Below are positions 16,301-23,552 of a DNA stretch of 29,433 nucleotides, in pieces. Every line of letters starts with the position of its first letter. Position 1 is the first letter of the stretch. A model generated the notes under the pieces. The model did no database searches, was not told where the DNA came from, and saw nothing but the letters and a program-made list of their open reading frames with translations. Made by a program: the position numbers and the translations under genes. The DNA is from M3007 sp038246345 (GTDB lineage Bacteria > Bacteroidota > Bacteroidia > Chitinophagales > Saprospiraceae), in contig JBBRWA010000030.1 of NCBI GenBank assembly GCA_038246345.1, positions 1 to 29,433 on the forward strand, written 5' to 3'.

Positions 16301-16735
16301 ATTGTCAGGTTCGGCATGAAAATCGGCATCATCTATGACTGCGGGGAGATAGAATTGGGGGCAGATTGGCTTGGCAAAAAGCTCCGCGCTATTCTTGTAC
16401 ATAACTGGTGCGCTGCCCTGTATCACCGCAACGGTGCGCTGCGGGTGAAACTTGTAAAAATCATCGTAACGAATGTAACGGTTGGTGTTGTAGCTGGGGT
16501 TCCAGCGTAGCTTGGGAACGCCAGAATTGGCAGGTATGGGCAAAGGACATTCTTCTACCGTACCTATATAATTGCTTTGGTCGTCTGCCCAAAGCTGAAA
16601 ATTACGGGCAAAGCCGATTTTTTTCATGCGCTCATAAGCGTATTGAGCTTTCACATTTACACCGATAAAATCTCGCATGAGGGGCTGGGCCCTGACAAAA
16701 AAAGGGCATAGTAGCAGGGGTAACGAGTACTTCAA
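13343..16735 (-). CDS. Large secreted glycoside-hydrolase-like protein with T9SS sorting domain
   Basis: 1130 residues from a TTG at 16735; no in-frame ATG is present before the signal peptide (MKYSLPLLLCPFFVRAQ). Residues about 20-480 look like a clan-A (beta/alpha)8 glycosidase: the acid/base candidate E201 lies in MEIFNEPD and the nucleophile candidate E380 in WITEFGYDT. Later parts include fibronectin-III-like modules (VRLTWDIPTGQLYSYYAVYY about 670-690; SAVVGWNAARRF and SKYTVQYSIA about 940-980) and a galactose-binding-like stretch between them. The end (about 1055-1130, STVSIFPNPATDKINV) is a Por sorting domain. The substrate is unknown; a surface polysaccharide hydrolase is my inference. 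Confidence 0.8.
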   Translation of the reverse strand: MKYSLPLLLCPFFVRAQPLMRDFIGVNVKAQYAYERMKKIGFARNFQLWADDQSNYIGTVEECPLPIPANSGVPKLRWNPSYNTNRYIRYDDFYKFHPQRTVAVIQGSAPVMYKNSAELFAKPICPQFYLPAVIDDADFHAEPDNWQAMAIRASLFAARYGAAPSGGFPTNFLQEAADYVEYPDYLGFGQASVKYMEIFNEPDAAWNAVDHIDTQVTGTAMEKDPAYLTKYYFRPDQYAAMLSAVYDGNKGSGIFEGTHWGIHNLSPDTKVVLAGTSDLRIDYLHYMRVAWDDMRGAGNYPFDIVNYHFYSTTDHPTIGQNPKWDQFYRGRQFFGNGQGAFPESGNVDLRGRIKKVLDDRQQNQLNIPSLFADKPTWITEFGYDTQGATAVGLESFCGFDEQTIQGQWITRYFMEASAARGGGQWVDKVFMYELGDDLDRGDGLFGHCGLLETDATPKKSWYHLLTLKSVLDATRFSKTNSDYQVAFMDNSGDVLPFDDPRMYQYTHRADEKPTIAAWVPHGKDLACDQNQYHGAVLIKKFTNDPFEPKPVVQAIEVLDYDEDGLRTLIDPSLIDEVSATPPGSGSARNYWRINGIRLGDTEISLTETPIYFRVSQPMLGSDKVVVPVLNLNAACMSCNTVRLTWDIPTGQLYSYYAVYYQKIACGAISPVFDPHAATLLTDRLPGLSKDAVIPGLNWSPGECYIFWVLPFVYNMNGWTSSFFTYSQPDMTQPLPTRHFFVWEPATCAACAASFDQQQVTITQNPWGSGSFLEGQFFESLLPSDPSVICSDLTNNPAPNNFGLFVDPGKTLQFVIDFDGTKYIDALYLYYVSGTGRVTIEYMSDCCQQYTKLMPIDINDHSIGGNNIWLRVVNTVFNKERIEKIRITIEGLADIGIVFKRMYMCTHPAPDACPGDQFKNEGEGELLTPVSDLVVKDIDTRSAVVGWNAARRFVDNVETFPISKYTVQYSIARGQNGTLVEPVSLEYEGAEWGGDNELPLSPLAPNTTYFVDIFPSIAANPCVYARPVAKTSFTTLAVESQNRSSNKAEQLSTVSIFPNPATDKINVQTVPGTFLRYRITHVNGVMVQEGILLADKAEQAILLKGFANGMYILSMTGPNTQMFSKAFIISR

Positions 16736-16844
16736 TAATTTAGGGTAGTGAATAGGGCGAAGTTTTAGAATCTGGTTAACAATGAAAAAGTTTGCCTACT
16801 ACTTGATAAGTCGATTGATTATCGCTACTTTTCCTCTAATTGCA

Positions 16845-16852
16845 TAACTTTG
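16845..16852 (+). promoter_or_regulatory. -7 box TAACTTTG upstream of the LRR-like gene
   Basis: TAACTTTG fits TAnnTTTG and lies 18 nt before the ATG at 16870. This also argues against the in-frame TTG at 16840, which would lie upstream of the transcription start. Confidence 0.5.
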
Positions 16853-16869
16853 CAGTAAAAATAAGTGAT

Positions 16870-19101
16870 ATGAAAATATTTCTCATAACTTTTTTTTTGT
16901 GCTGTCATTTTTTTGCAAACGCGCAGGTTTACCAGGGCACTGTCTGGCTGACTTCGCAAGCGGCGGTAGATTCGTTCGCGGCAACCTACCCCGGCATCAC
17001 AAGTATTTGGGGCGACTTAGTCATCGGAAAAGCCGACACCATAAACCTAAGCGACATCACTGACCTCAGCCCGCTTACCGGCTTGGAATTTGCCTCCCAT
17101 CTCTACATCAGCAACAATGCCAATCTTGCCACACTTCGGGGCCTGGAGGCCATGGACACCCTAAACGTGGTGTATGTCTTTCACAACCCCAAACTTGTGA
17201 GCCTTGAGGGACTGCACCGGGTGCGAAGAACGGACACCTTCGTCATCCGGCAGAACGACAGCCTCCCAAACCTTCAAGGGCTCAACAGCTTGTTCTACAC
17301 CGCTACAATAGCCATTGAGCGCAACCAAAATATGATCTCCTTGGCGGGCCTCGATTCCTTGGATCACGATTTTTTCGGGATGACGATTGCCGGGAACCCC
17401 CGCCTTAAAACCCTTTCAGGTATGTTGTCCCTTCGAAAAAGCGACCGGATCAGGGTTTTTCAAAACGACAGCCTGTTGCATTTTGGGTACTTCCCCAAGC
17501 TGGAGTACACCGTGTTTGAGGTACATGAGAACAACAACCTGGTCGATTTTTCGGACATGGCGGACAAAGTGCCTAAAACTTCAGCCATAGTTGCTTATGA
17601 CAACCCCCGCCTAACTTCATTGGTGCCTTTGGGCAATATCGTGAAAGGGGGCGTATCGGTTTGGGGCAACCCATTGTTGACAACAGTCAAATTTGATTCG
17701 CTGCAGATTGGCGGCGTATGGATCAGCGGGCCAGCCATTCAACACATCGAATTCCAGAACGCGCACAGCATTCCGGGATTTCACGTCTATGATTGCAGCA
17801 GCCTTAAATCCATGGTAAATGCCTTGCCGGCAGTTGACAGTATTGCATCTGCTTATGACGTATATGACAACGACTCCCTGACAACCCTGCACGAAGACTG
17901 GGGCCCTCGCTATATCTGGAATTTTTACGTCCGTGACAACCCACAGCTCCGCTTCGTCACCGGATTTGAAGGCATGGAAGAGACTTGGATACCCCTGCCA
18001 AACATGTCAACGGACTATACTTACGGCTTTGTGCTGAAATCGCCCAGCCTACAGGTCGTTTCCGGTTTCAACAACCTGAAAAAATCAAACATCCGAATCG
18101 AGAATAACAGCCAAGGTGCGGTAGCGTTTGAAAGGCTCGAAGGCTTTAGCGCGCCGGGTGCCCGCTTCACCAAGGTGCTGTTATATGATTCCCAACCAGT
18201 ACACACGCTGTCAGCTTTCAAAAGCCCCATGACCGTGACCGATGAGATATCCATTTTTCGGGTCATAGACACACTTTCTTGTTTCAACCAAATGGAAAAA
18301 GCAGGAGACGGCATATTAGGAACAGGTGAGCTAAATATAAGCAAAAAAGCAGGCTGTTACTTAGACCCCACTTCATTTGGCAAATTGCGAAACCTATATA
18401 AAATGGGCCTGTCTAACGCCCGATATAATGGCCCGATGATACCTTTCCCGGCGCTCGAAAAAGTTGAGCAAAGTGGCGTTGGGACAGACAACAACAACGA
18501 CCAGTTGTCACTTGAAGGCATCTACCCAAAGCTCAAAAGTGTCGGTGCCTTTGGGATTGCCCATTGTTCGCGCATCAAATCCTTAGACGGCATTGAGGGT
18601 ATCACTGAGTTCAAAAAACTGCCGGGCAATTTGATTGGGGCTCATTTGGGCCTAAGCGACAACGATTCGCTCAGCGACTGCTCTGCCCTTTGCTACCTGC
18701 TGGAGCATGCTACTTTCAGTCCGGCCAATTTTCCCAAGGTTATAGACAATCCAATGTTCCCATGCACTGACCTTGCTACCGTGCAAGGCTGGTGCGACAC
18801 GCTTACCGTTAGCGCTACAGCGGAGCCTTTGAGCGTAAGTCTGCCTCAAATGGTGGTATTCCCCAATCCAGTGCAGCGCGGGATGCTCAATATCACAGCT
18901 GGAGACACACAAGTGTCAGGGCTGTTCGACATAAGCATCGGAGATGCAGCAGGAAGGGTAGCACTTTCAGGCAAAACAACTTTTTCCCAAGGGCTCGCCT
19001 CCATAAACGTTTCTGCCCTCTCCCCCGGTTGGTATCAAATTACACTTCGCAAACGGGGAGAAGCTGCACGTACTATAAGTTTTATCCGGGAGGATGGATA
19101 G
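16870..19101 (+). CDS. Leucine-rich-repeat / L-domain-like surface protein with T9SS sorting domain
   Basis: 743 residues from the ATG at 16870. Signal peptide MKIFLITFFLCCHFFANA-Q. The body (about 40-640) is built of irregular repeats of 22-25 residues with the pattern L..GL..L...L.I..N..L (LTGLEFASHLYISNNANLAT, LEGLHRVRRTDTFVIRQN, LAGLDSLDHDFFGMTIAGN), close to receptor L-domain or BspA-like leucine-rich repeats. The last 75 residues (MVVFPNPVQRGMLNITAG to the end) are a Por sorting domain, so the protein should be exported by the type IX system and fixed to the surface. A binding or adhesion role is my inference. It is divergent from the glycosidase-like gene across a 134-bp gap. Confidence 0.82.
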   Translation: MKIFLITFFLCCHFFANAQVYQGTVWLTSQAAVDSFAATYPGITSIWGDLVIGKADTINLSDITDLSPLTGLEFASHLYISNNANLATLRGLEAMDTLNVVYVFHNPKLVSLEGLHRVRRTDTFVIRQNDSLPNLQGLNSLFYTATIAIERNQNMISLAGLDSLDHDFFGMTIAGNPRLKTLSGMLSLRKSDRIRVFQNDSLLHFGYFPKLEYTVFEVHENNNLVDFSDMADKVPKTSAIVAYDNPRLTSLVPLGNIVKGGVSVWGNPLLTTVKFDSLQIGGVWISGPAIQHIEFQNAHSIPGFHVYDCSSLKSMVNALPAVDSIASAYDVYDNDSLTTLHEDWGPRYIWNFYVRDNPQLRFVTGFEGMEETWIPLPNMSTDYTYGFVLKSPSLQVVSGFNNLKKSNIRIENNSQGAVAFERLEGFSAPGARFTKVLLYDSQPVHTLSAFKSPMTVTDEISIFRVIDTLSCFNQMEKAGDGILGTGELNISKKAGCYLDPTSFGKLRNLYKMGLSNARYNGPMIPFPALEKVEQSGVGTDNNNDQLSLEGIYPKLKSVGAFGIAHCSRIKSLDGIEGITEFKKLPGNLIGAHLGLSDNDSLSDCSALCYLLEHATFSPANFPKVIDNPMFPCTDLATVQGWCDTLTVSATAEPLSVSLPQMVVFPNPVQRGMLNITAGDTQVSGLFDISIGDAAGRVALSGKTTFSQGLASINVSALSPGWYQITLRKRGEAARTISFIREDG

Positions 19102-19227
19102 TACCTTTCTGGTGCCTGAACAAAAGCAGCTCTGTTACGTTTGAACTACTTGGAAAGGTATTTTTAAGGAAAATCTTGCAAAACAACCATTTTCTGAAAA
19201 AAAAGGAATCAATGGTGCGTAAAATCA

Positions 19228-19235
19228 TAACTTTG
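19228..19235 (+). promoter_or_regulatory. -7 box TAACTTTG upstream of rpoD
   Basis: TAACTTTG matches TAnnTTTG and is 32 nt before the rpoD ATG. It is the same octamer as in front of the LRR-like gene. Confidence 0.5.
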
Positions 19236-19267
19236 CGCCCGAAAAAACATCAATAGCAGCACAGCAC

Positions 19268-20137
19268 ATGAGGCAGTTAAAAATTACGAAGTCCATTACC
19301 AACCGCGAAAGCCAGTCCTTGGAGAAATATCTTCAGGAAATTGGCAAAGTGGACCTTCTCACGCCAGAAGAGGAAGTGGACCTCGCCAAGCGCATCAAAC
19401 AAGGGGATCAGATAGCGCTGGAGAAATTGACCAAAGCCAACCTACGATTCGTCGTTTCTGTGGCCAAGCAATACCAAAATCAAGGTCTGAGTCTTTCAGA
19501 CTTGATCAACGAAGGCAACCTCGGCCTTATCAAAGCAGCCCAGCGTTTCGATGAAACCCGTGGCTTTAAATTCATTTCCTACGCTGTTTGGTGGATTCGC
19601 CAGAGCATTTTGCAGGCCTTGGCCGAGCAAAGCCGTATCGTGCGCCTGCCTTTGAATAAGGTTGGCTCGTTGAACAAAATCAACAAGGCTTTCTCTGAAT
19701 TGGAGCAAACTTTTGAGCGCGAACCAAGCCCGGAAGAACTTGCCGAGCTGCTTGAAATCTCAACAGACGAGGTGGAAACTACCCTTGGTGTAGCCGCCCG
19801 TCACGTATCCATGGATGCACCGTTTGTGGAAGGAGAAGACAACTCGCTGCTGGATGTACTAGAAAACAACACCATGCCCGGCACCGATTCGCACCTGGAA
19901 TACGCCGATTCGCTGCGCCGGGAAATCGAGCGCTCGCTCGGCACCTTGACCGAGCGCCAGGCCGATGTGATCAAATTGTACTTTGGTATCGGTGTAGAGC
20001 ACCCCATGTCGCTGGAAGATATTGGCGACAAATTTGGCCTTACGCGCGAGCGTGTGCGCCAGATCAAAGACAAGGCGATCAACAAGTTGCGGGCTACAAG
20101 CAGGAGCAAATTGTTGAAGACGTATTTGGGCAATTAA
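19268..20137 (+). CDS. rpoD: Primary RNA polymerase sigma factor (RpoD/SigA type)
   Basis: 289 residues, the short form usual for Bacteroidota, which lacks region 1.1 and the long non-conserved insert. Region 1.2 (SLEKYLQEIGKVDLLTPEEE), regions 2.1-2.4 (LTKANLRFVVSVAKQYQNQG, DLINEGNLGLIKAAQRFD, FKFISYAVWWIRQSILQAL), region 3 (EREPSPEELAELLEISTDEV) and region 4.2 (MSLEDIGDKFGLTRERVRQI) are all intact. It directs RNA polymerase to TAnnTTTG promoters of housekeeping genes. It stands alone with its own promoter and terminator. Confidence 0.96.
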   Translation: MRQLKITKSITNRESQSLEKYLQEIGKVDLLTPEEEVDLAKRIKQGDQIALEKLTKANLRFVVSVAKQYQNQGLSLSDLINEGNLGLIKAAQRFDETRGFKFISYAVWWIRQSILQALAEQSRIVRLPLNKVGSLNKINKAFSELEQTFEREPSPEELAELLEISTDEVETTLGVAARHVSMDAPFVEGEDNSLLDVLENNTMPGTDSHLEYADSLRREIERSLGTLTERQADVIKLYFGIGVEHPMSLEDIGDKFGLTRERVRQIKDKAINKLRATSRSKLLKTYLGN

Positions 20138-20158
20138 TTGCCAAAAATAAAGATTTAG

Positions 20159-20197
20159 AAAGCCCTTCGGTTGTTGTAACCGAAGGGCTTTTTTTGG
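20159..20197 (+). terminator. Strong intrinsic terminator after rpoD
   Basis: AAAGCCCTTCGGTT pairs with AACCGAAGGGCTTT around the loop GTTGT, followed by a T-run: a 14-bp stem, 21 bp after the rpoD stop. Confidence 0.93.
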
Positions 20198-20272
20198 GTT
20201 CAAATGGAATATACACAAGTCAAAACCTAGCTAAAATCAATTGGCAAATCAGTTGTTCCATTTTTTTCCATG

Positions 20273-20380
20273 TTGAATATCAATAAGTTGTGTCATTCCG
20301 AGCGAAGCGAGGAACCTGGGTTACTATAAATACTCAGGTTCTTCGCTTCGCTCGTAATGACACAACTGTTTAGTATTCAA
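20273..20380. repeat. 108-bp intergenic hairpin with GAGCGAAGCGAGGAA word
   Basis: TTGAATA (20273-20279) pairs with TATTCAA (20374-20380). Inside, GTTGTGTCATT pairs with AATGACACAAC, CGAGCGAAGCGA with TCGCTTCGCTCG, and GAACCT with AGGTTC. The loop is A/T-rich. The word TCATTCCGAGCGAAGCGAGGAA is, from memory, a very common intergenic repeat in Bacteroidota genomes. It is too long and lacks the T-run of a terminator. Confidence 0.8.
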
Positions 20381-20790
20381 TAAAATTCAAAGTTGGTACC
20401 CACCAAATGCGAAGATATGTACATACGCTAAGTCAACGACATTGCCTTTTAGGCGGTGATACCTTTTGACCGACCAGATTCTGGAGCGAGTTTAAAACCA
20501 ATATTGGAAATGGACCATTTACGATTTCAGGCCGTTCAGCTTGTTCTTTCTGCAGCTTGCTTTTGCGGAATGGACAGCCACCTCAATAGGAAATGAAACC
20601 TTTGGACCTTTCCGCCATTTTCTGGCATTAAGAATCCAAGTTTTCGGTCGCTTTGGGCAATATCTCCTAGCTTTCTGCATTTTATTCTGACAATCCGTTC
20701 ACTTAGCGTGCTTTCAGGATGCCGTTTTTGACCCGGCGAAAAGATCTCAACTTGCTCTTTTATCCTGAACCCGCCCAAAACCTGATCACG
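20381..20790. other. 410-bp gap without a recognised gene
   Basis: No frame here shows a conserved protein. An 80-codon minus-strand frame (20536-20778) has no family signature and overlaps the start region of the next gene. I see no tRNA, no clear promoter octamer and no terminator. It probably holds the promoter of the beta-lactamase-fold gene. Confidence 0.5.
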
Positions 20791-22713
20791 ATGAAAACTA
20801 TCAACTTTACACCACTCTTAATCTTTATTATTGGATGGGCTGCCATCGGCGCCACCTGCAAAAAAACCATCGACACGCCCAGTAGCGCCGTTGTTTCCAA
20901 ACTCTCCGCAGCCGATATCGACAACCTCGTAGAGCAAGAAATGGTGCTTCAAAACATTGTCGGCATTGCAGTTGGCGTGGTGGAAAAAGGTGTCGTCACG
21001 CATACACGCGCTTATGGGCATAAAAATGAAGCCAGAACCCAGACGGTAACTACCGGAACCGTCTTCCGCTGGGCCTCCCTGTCTAAACCGTTAACCGCTG
21101 TCGCTGCTTTCCGCGCCATTTCCGACGGGCATTTCGGATTGCACGACAAAGCAATTGACCATGTCTCCTACTGGATCAATGGTGGCGGCAGAGATGATAT
21201 CAAGGTCTCTGATTTATTGAGCCACCGCAGTGGCATTGTCCACTACGGCGACGATGCCGACGGAAAACTACAATGTATTCCAGGTCTAATAGGCGTAATC
21301 AGCGGTGGCAATTGGAATGGGCCTGGCAGTGTTGCACGGTTTAGCCACTGTGGCTTATTGTTCACGCCTGGCACCGACCATTGTTACAGCACTTATGGTT
21401 ATGATTTGCTGGGCGCTGTTATCGAAGAGACCACCAATATGGATTACGTGGCTTATGTGAACCAACACATAAAAAATGTGGCAAACCTCAGCACCCTGGA
21501 TGGATTTGCCAGCAGCCCTGGTGGTTTTGACCTGGATTGCAATTTGAAACGCGATTCCAAAAACGAGGGCAATACCAACATCAAAATTCCGGGCGGCGGT
21601 TGGAGCAGCAACGTGTTTGATCTCGCCCGATTCATGCAAGGCGTTATTACCAATGAGTTCATCCCCACGTCTTATGCGCTTTGGCAGGATGTGTCATTTT
21701 CCAACGGCAACAACAGCTATATCTACGGTTTTAAAAAGCAGGTGAAAAACGGCAGCAGTTACGTTTACCATGGCGGCGCCCACGATGACGTGCGCACGTA
21801 CATGGGTTTCTTTCCAGGCGATAGCAATGGTGTCTGTGTCATGATGAACACCGGGGGAAGTGGCGATGCTTTACGGGTCGGGGAAAAGCTGCTAAAACTC
21901 ATGGGCTATAATTTTTCACCCTCCGACCTGCCAACAAACGATAACAACAACAAAAAAGACTGCGGCGAAAACATGGTCTCCATTTGGCGCAACACAGGCA
22001 AGGCCGCAGAAACGGTGGTTCGTAGAGGGCTAAACAACGACAATTTTTTAGCCGAACGCAATGCCTTACAGGAAAAAGGATGGCATTTGGTAGATTTGGA
22101 AACATACCTGGATGGCGTAGTGCGCAAGTGGGACGGGATTTTCCGCAAGGGCATTACCGGTACCTCCATTTGGCGGGGCTTCAGCACAGATGGTTTTTAT
22201 GACAAATGGGTGGAAGAAAACAATGCTGGCAGGCGGCTCATTGACCTTGAAACCTATAAGGACGGAACGGTAACGAAATGGGCTGGCCTGTTTCAGTCAG
22301 GCAACAGCGGGAACTATGCCATGTACCGTGGGTACAGCACCGATGATTTTGGCGACAAGTACACGGAGATGAAAAATGCGGGTAAAAAGCTGGTTGATAT
22401 TGAAACCTATCATATTGGCCTCAATCGAAAATGGGCCGGGGTGTGGCTGGGAACAGGTACATCGCTCCTCAACCGAGGCTATTCACAAAATGATTTTATT
22501 GAGCTTTGCAGGGATCGCGTTGATGCCGGATATCGCTTAATAGATGTAGAAACCTATGTAGACGGAGCCGTCCGGAAGTTTGCCGGTGTATGGGAACCAG
22601 CTTCTGAAGGGGAAGCTCGGTGGTTTAATGTGGATATGGGCACTTGGGTTAATGACAAGCACAATGTGCTCATAAAAGATGGGTACGAGTTGTTGGATTT
22701 AGAGAAGTATTAA
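20791..22713 (+). CDS. Beta-lactamase-fold serine hydrolase lipoprotein with C-terminal tandem repeats
   Basis: 640 residues from the ATG at 20791. This start gives a lipoprotein signal ending IGATC (Cys23); an in-frame ATG at 20719 adds 24 unlikely residues. The catalytic domain (about 40-375) is class-C/penicillin-binding-like with S96-x-x-K99 (WASLSKP), YSTYGYDLLG (199-208), where the usual YSN is YST, and YHGGAHDD (326-332) in the KTG/HxG position. From about 393 to 640 there are five repeats of 40-50 residues around a core like (V/I)D(L/I/V)ETYxDGxVRKWxGIF, ending in a partial LLDLEKY. They resemble the bacterial tandem repeat domain (BTRD1) found with a beta-lactamase domain in polyglycine hydrolases. 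It is anchored in a membrane; the substrate is unknown. Confidence 0.85.
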   Translation: MKTINFTPLLIFIIGWAAIGATCKKTIDTPSSAVVSKLSAADIDNLVEQEMVLQNIVGIAVGVVEKGVVTHTRAYGHKNEARTQTVTTGTVFRWASLSKPLTAVAAFRAISDGHFGLHDKAIDHVSYWINGGGRDDIKVSDLLSHRSGIVHYGDDADGKLQCIPGLIGVISGGNWNGPGSVARFSHCGLLFTPGTDHCYSTYGYDLLGAVIEETTNMDYVAYVNQHIKNVANLSTLDGFASSPGGFDLDCNLKRDSKNEGNTNIKIPGGGWSSNVFDLARFMQGVITNEFIPTSYALWQDVSFSNGNNSYIYGFKKQVKNGSSYVYHGGAHDDVRTYMGFFPGDSNGVCVMMNTGGSGDALRVGEKLLKLMGYNFSPSDLPTNDNNNKKDCGENMVSIWRNTGKAAETVVRRGLNNDNFLAERNALQEKGWHLVDLETYLDGVVRKWDGIFRKGITGTSIWRGFSTDGFYDKWVEENNAGRRLIDLETYKDGTVTKWAGLFQSGNSGNYAMYRGYSTDDFGDKYTEMKNAGKKLVDIETYHIGLNRKWAGVWLGTGTSLLNRGYSQNDFIELCRDRVDAGYRLIDVETYVDGAVRKFAGVWEPASEGEARWFNVDMGTWVNDKHNVLIKDGYELLDLEKY

Positions 22714-22720
22714 GGAAGAG

Positions 22721-22968
22721 GCTGTCTCATAATTCGCATTAGCTGCGCGTGGTGATTGGTGATTAGTATGAATGCTGATTGGTGCACTTCGGTAGTGCTT
22801 TGGCTTAGCATTGTGTTTCAGCACCTTGGAGCAATTTCCCAGCTTCTTAGCTTTTAGACTTTAAGTGCTGAAAAACAAATTCCAATTTGTAAAAGAATGC
22901 TGTGCTACTAATCACTGTTCAACTAATCACCAATCACCACGCGCAGCTAATGCGAATTATGAGACAGC
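22721..22968. mobile_element. 248-bp MITE-like element with perfect 47-bp terminal inverted repeats
   Basis: The 47 bases at 22721-22767 (starting GCTGTCTCATAATTCGC) are the exact reverse complement of 22922-22968 (ending GCGAATTATGAGACAGC). No coding capacity is seen inside. The interior has a second, weaker inverted pair (TTTCAGCAC/GTGCTGAAA) and ACAAATT-CC-AATTTGT. The GCTGTCTCA-type tips look like ends of Bacteroidota insertion sequences, so the element could be mobilised in trans. The left end is 7 bp after the hydrolase stop and the right end 3 bp before the next gene's stop. No target duplication is evident. Confidence 0.88.
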
Positions 22969-22971
22969 ATG

Positions 22972-23433
22972 TCACTGCGCTTGCGCTTCCTTCTTATTGT
23001 TCAACATATTAACATCCGGGTTCACGACACCCACATTTTTCGATTCCACGACCAGCCTGAATGTTGGCGGCTTCTGTTTGTGCTTGATGTAGGTGGTGTA
23101 GTAGTTAAAAGACACTTCGGCCCCGGCAGCCAGCACATTGACCGATTTGGACTCGACTCGAACCCAGTTTTGGCCCTGTTTGATGTACAATACTACCTGG
23201 AGGGGTTTGTTGCCCGGCAGGTAAGGCAAAGTTCCGATGTTTTTGCCAGTCGCCTTCAAAGCACCGCCCATTTGGATATCGCCATTGGGCAGCACGAGTG
23301 CATCGGCAAAAAGGAATTCGATGGGCAGGGCAGCCGGATCTGCGCCATTGGGCACATTGGATTTGATGATTTGGGCAAAAGAAGCTGCCGAAACAGTTAG
23401 CAGGAATGCTGCGAATTAGAGTACTTTTTTCAT
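22972..23433 (-). pseudogene. Secreted-protein gene with in-frame stop in the signal peptide
   Basis: From the ATG at 23433 the minus strand reads MKKVL, then TAA (23416-23418), then FAAFLLTVSAASFAQ and on through IIKSNVPNGADPAALPIEF to a stop at 22972. Without the TAA this is a 153-residue secreted protein with an ordinary signal peptide, so one base change (for example from TTA, Leu) seems to have broken it. A GTG at 23355 could start a 127-residue product, but without export. The mature part has beta-strand character (PLQVVLYIKQGQNWVRVESK, VSFNYYTTYIKHKQKPPTF) and no known family. It ends NNKKEAQAQ next to the MITE-like element. Confidence 0.8.
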
Positions 23434-23504
23434 TTTTTTGAATGTGAAATGAGGTGAATAAATTGATTTGTTTCACCTGATGTGTCTCAATCATAAAAAA
23501 TGTA

Positions 23505-23548
23505 CCCAAAAATGCTGGCCTGAACTACGTGATCCTTGAAAAAGGAAC
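23505..23548 (+). pseudogene. Fragment of a second ypdA-like oxidoreductase gene
   Basis: This stretch matches 25186-25228 inside the intact ypdA-like gene: 38 of 43 aligned bases are identical, plus one inserted T at 23513. After the insertion it reads AGLNYVILEKGT, against AGLNYIILEKGT in the gene. All differences are synonymous or the Ile/Val change, so the piece once was under coding selection. It ends 4 bp before the ATPase stop. It looks like what is left of a paralogue after insertion or deletion. Confidence 0.75.
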
Positions 23549-23552
23549 GTCC

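Noticed and set aside
15947..16510. 187-codon plus-strand frame inside the glycosidase-like gene
   Set aside because: Shadow frame opposite a gene with signal peptide, catalytic motifs and sorting domain.
20536..20778. 80-codon minus-strand frame in the gap before the hydrolase gene
   Set aside because: Low-complexity product with no signature, running into the start region of the next gene.
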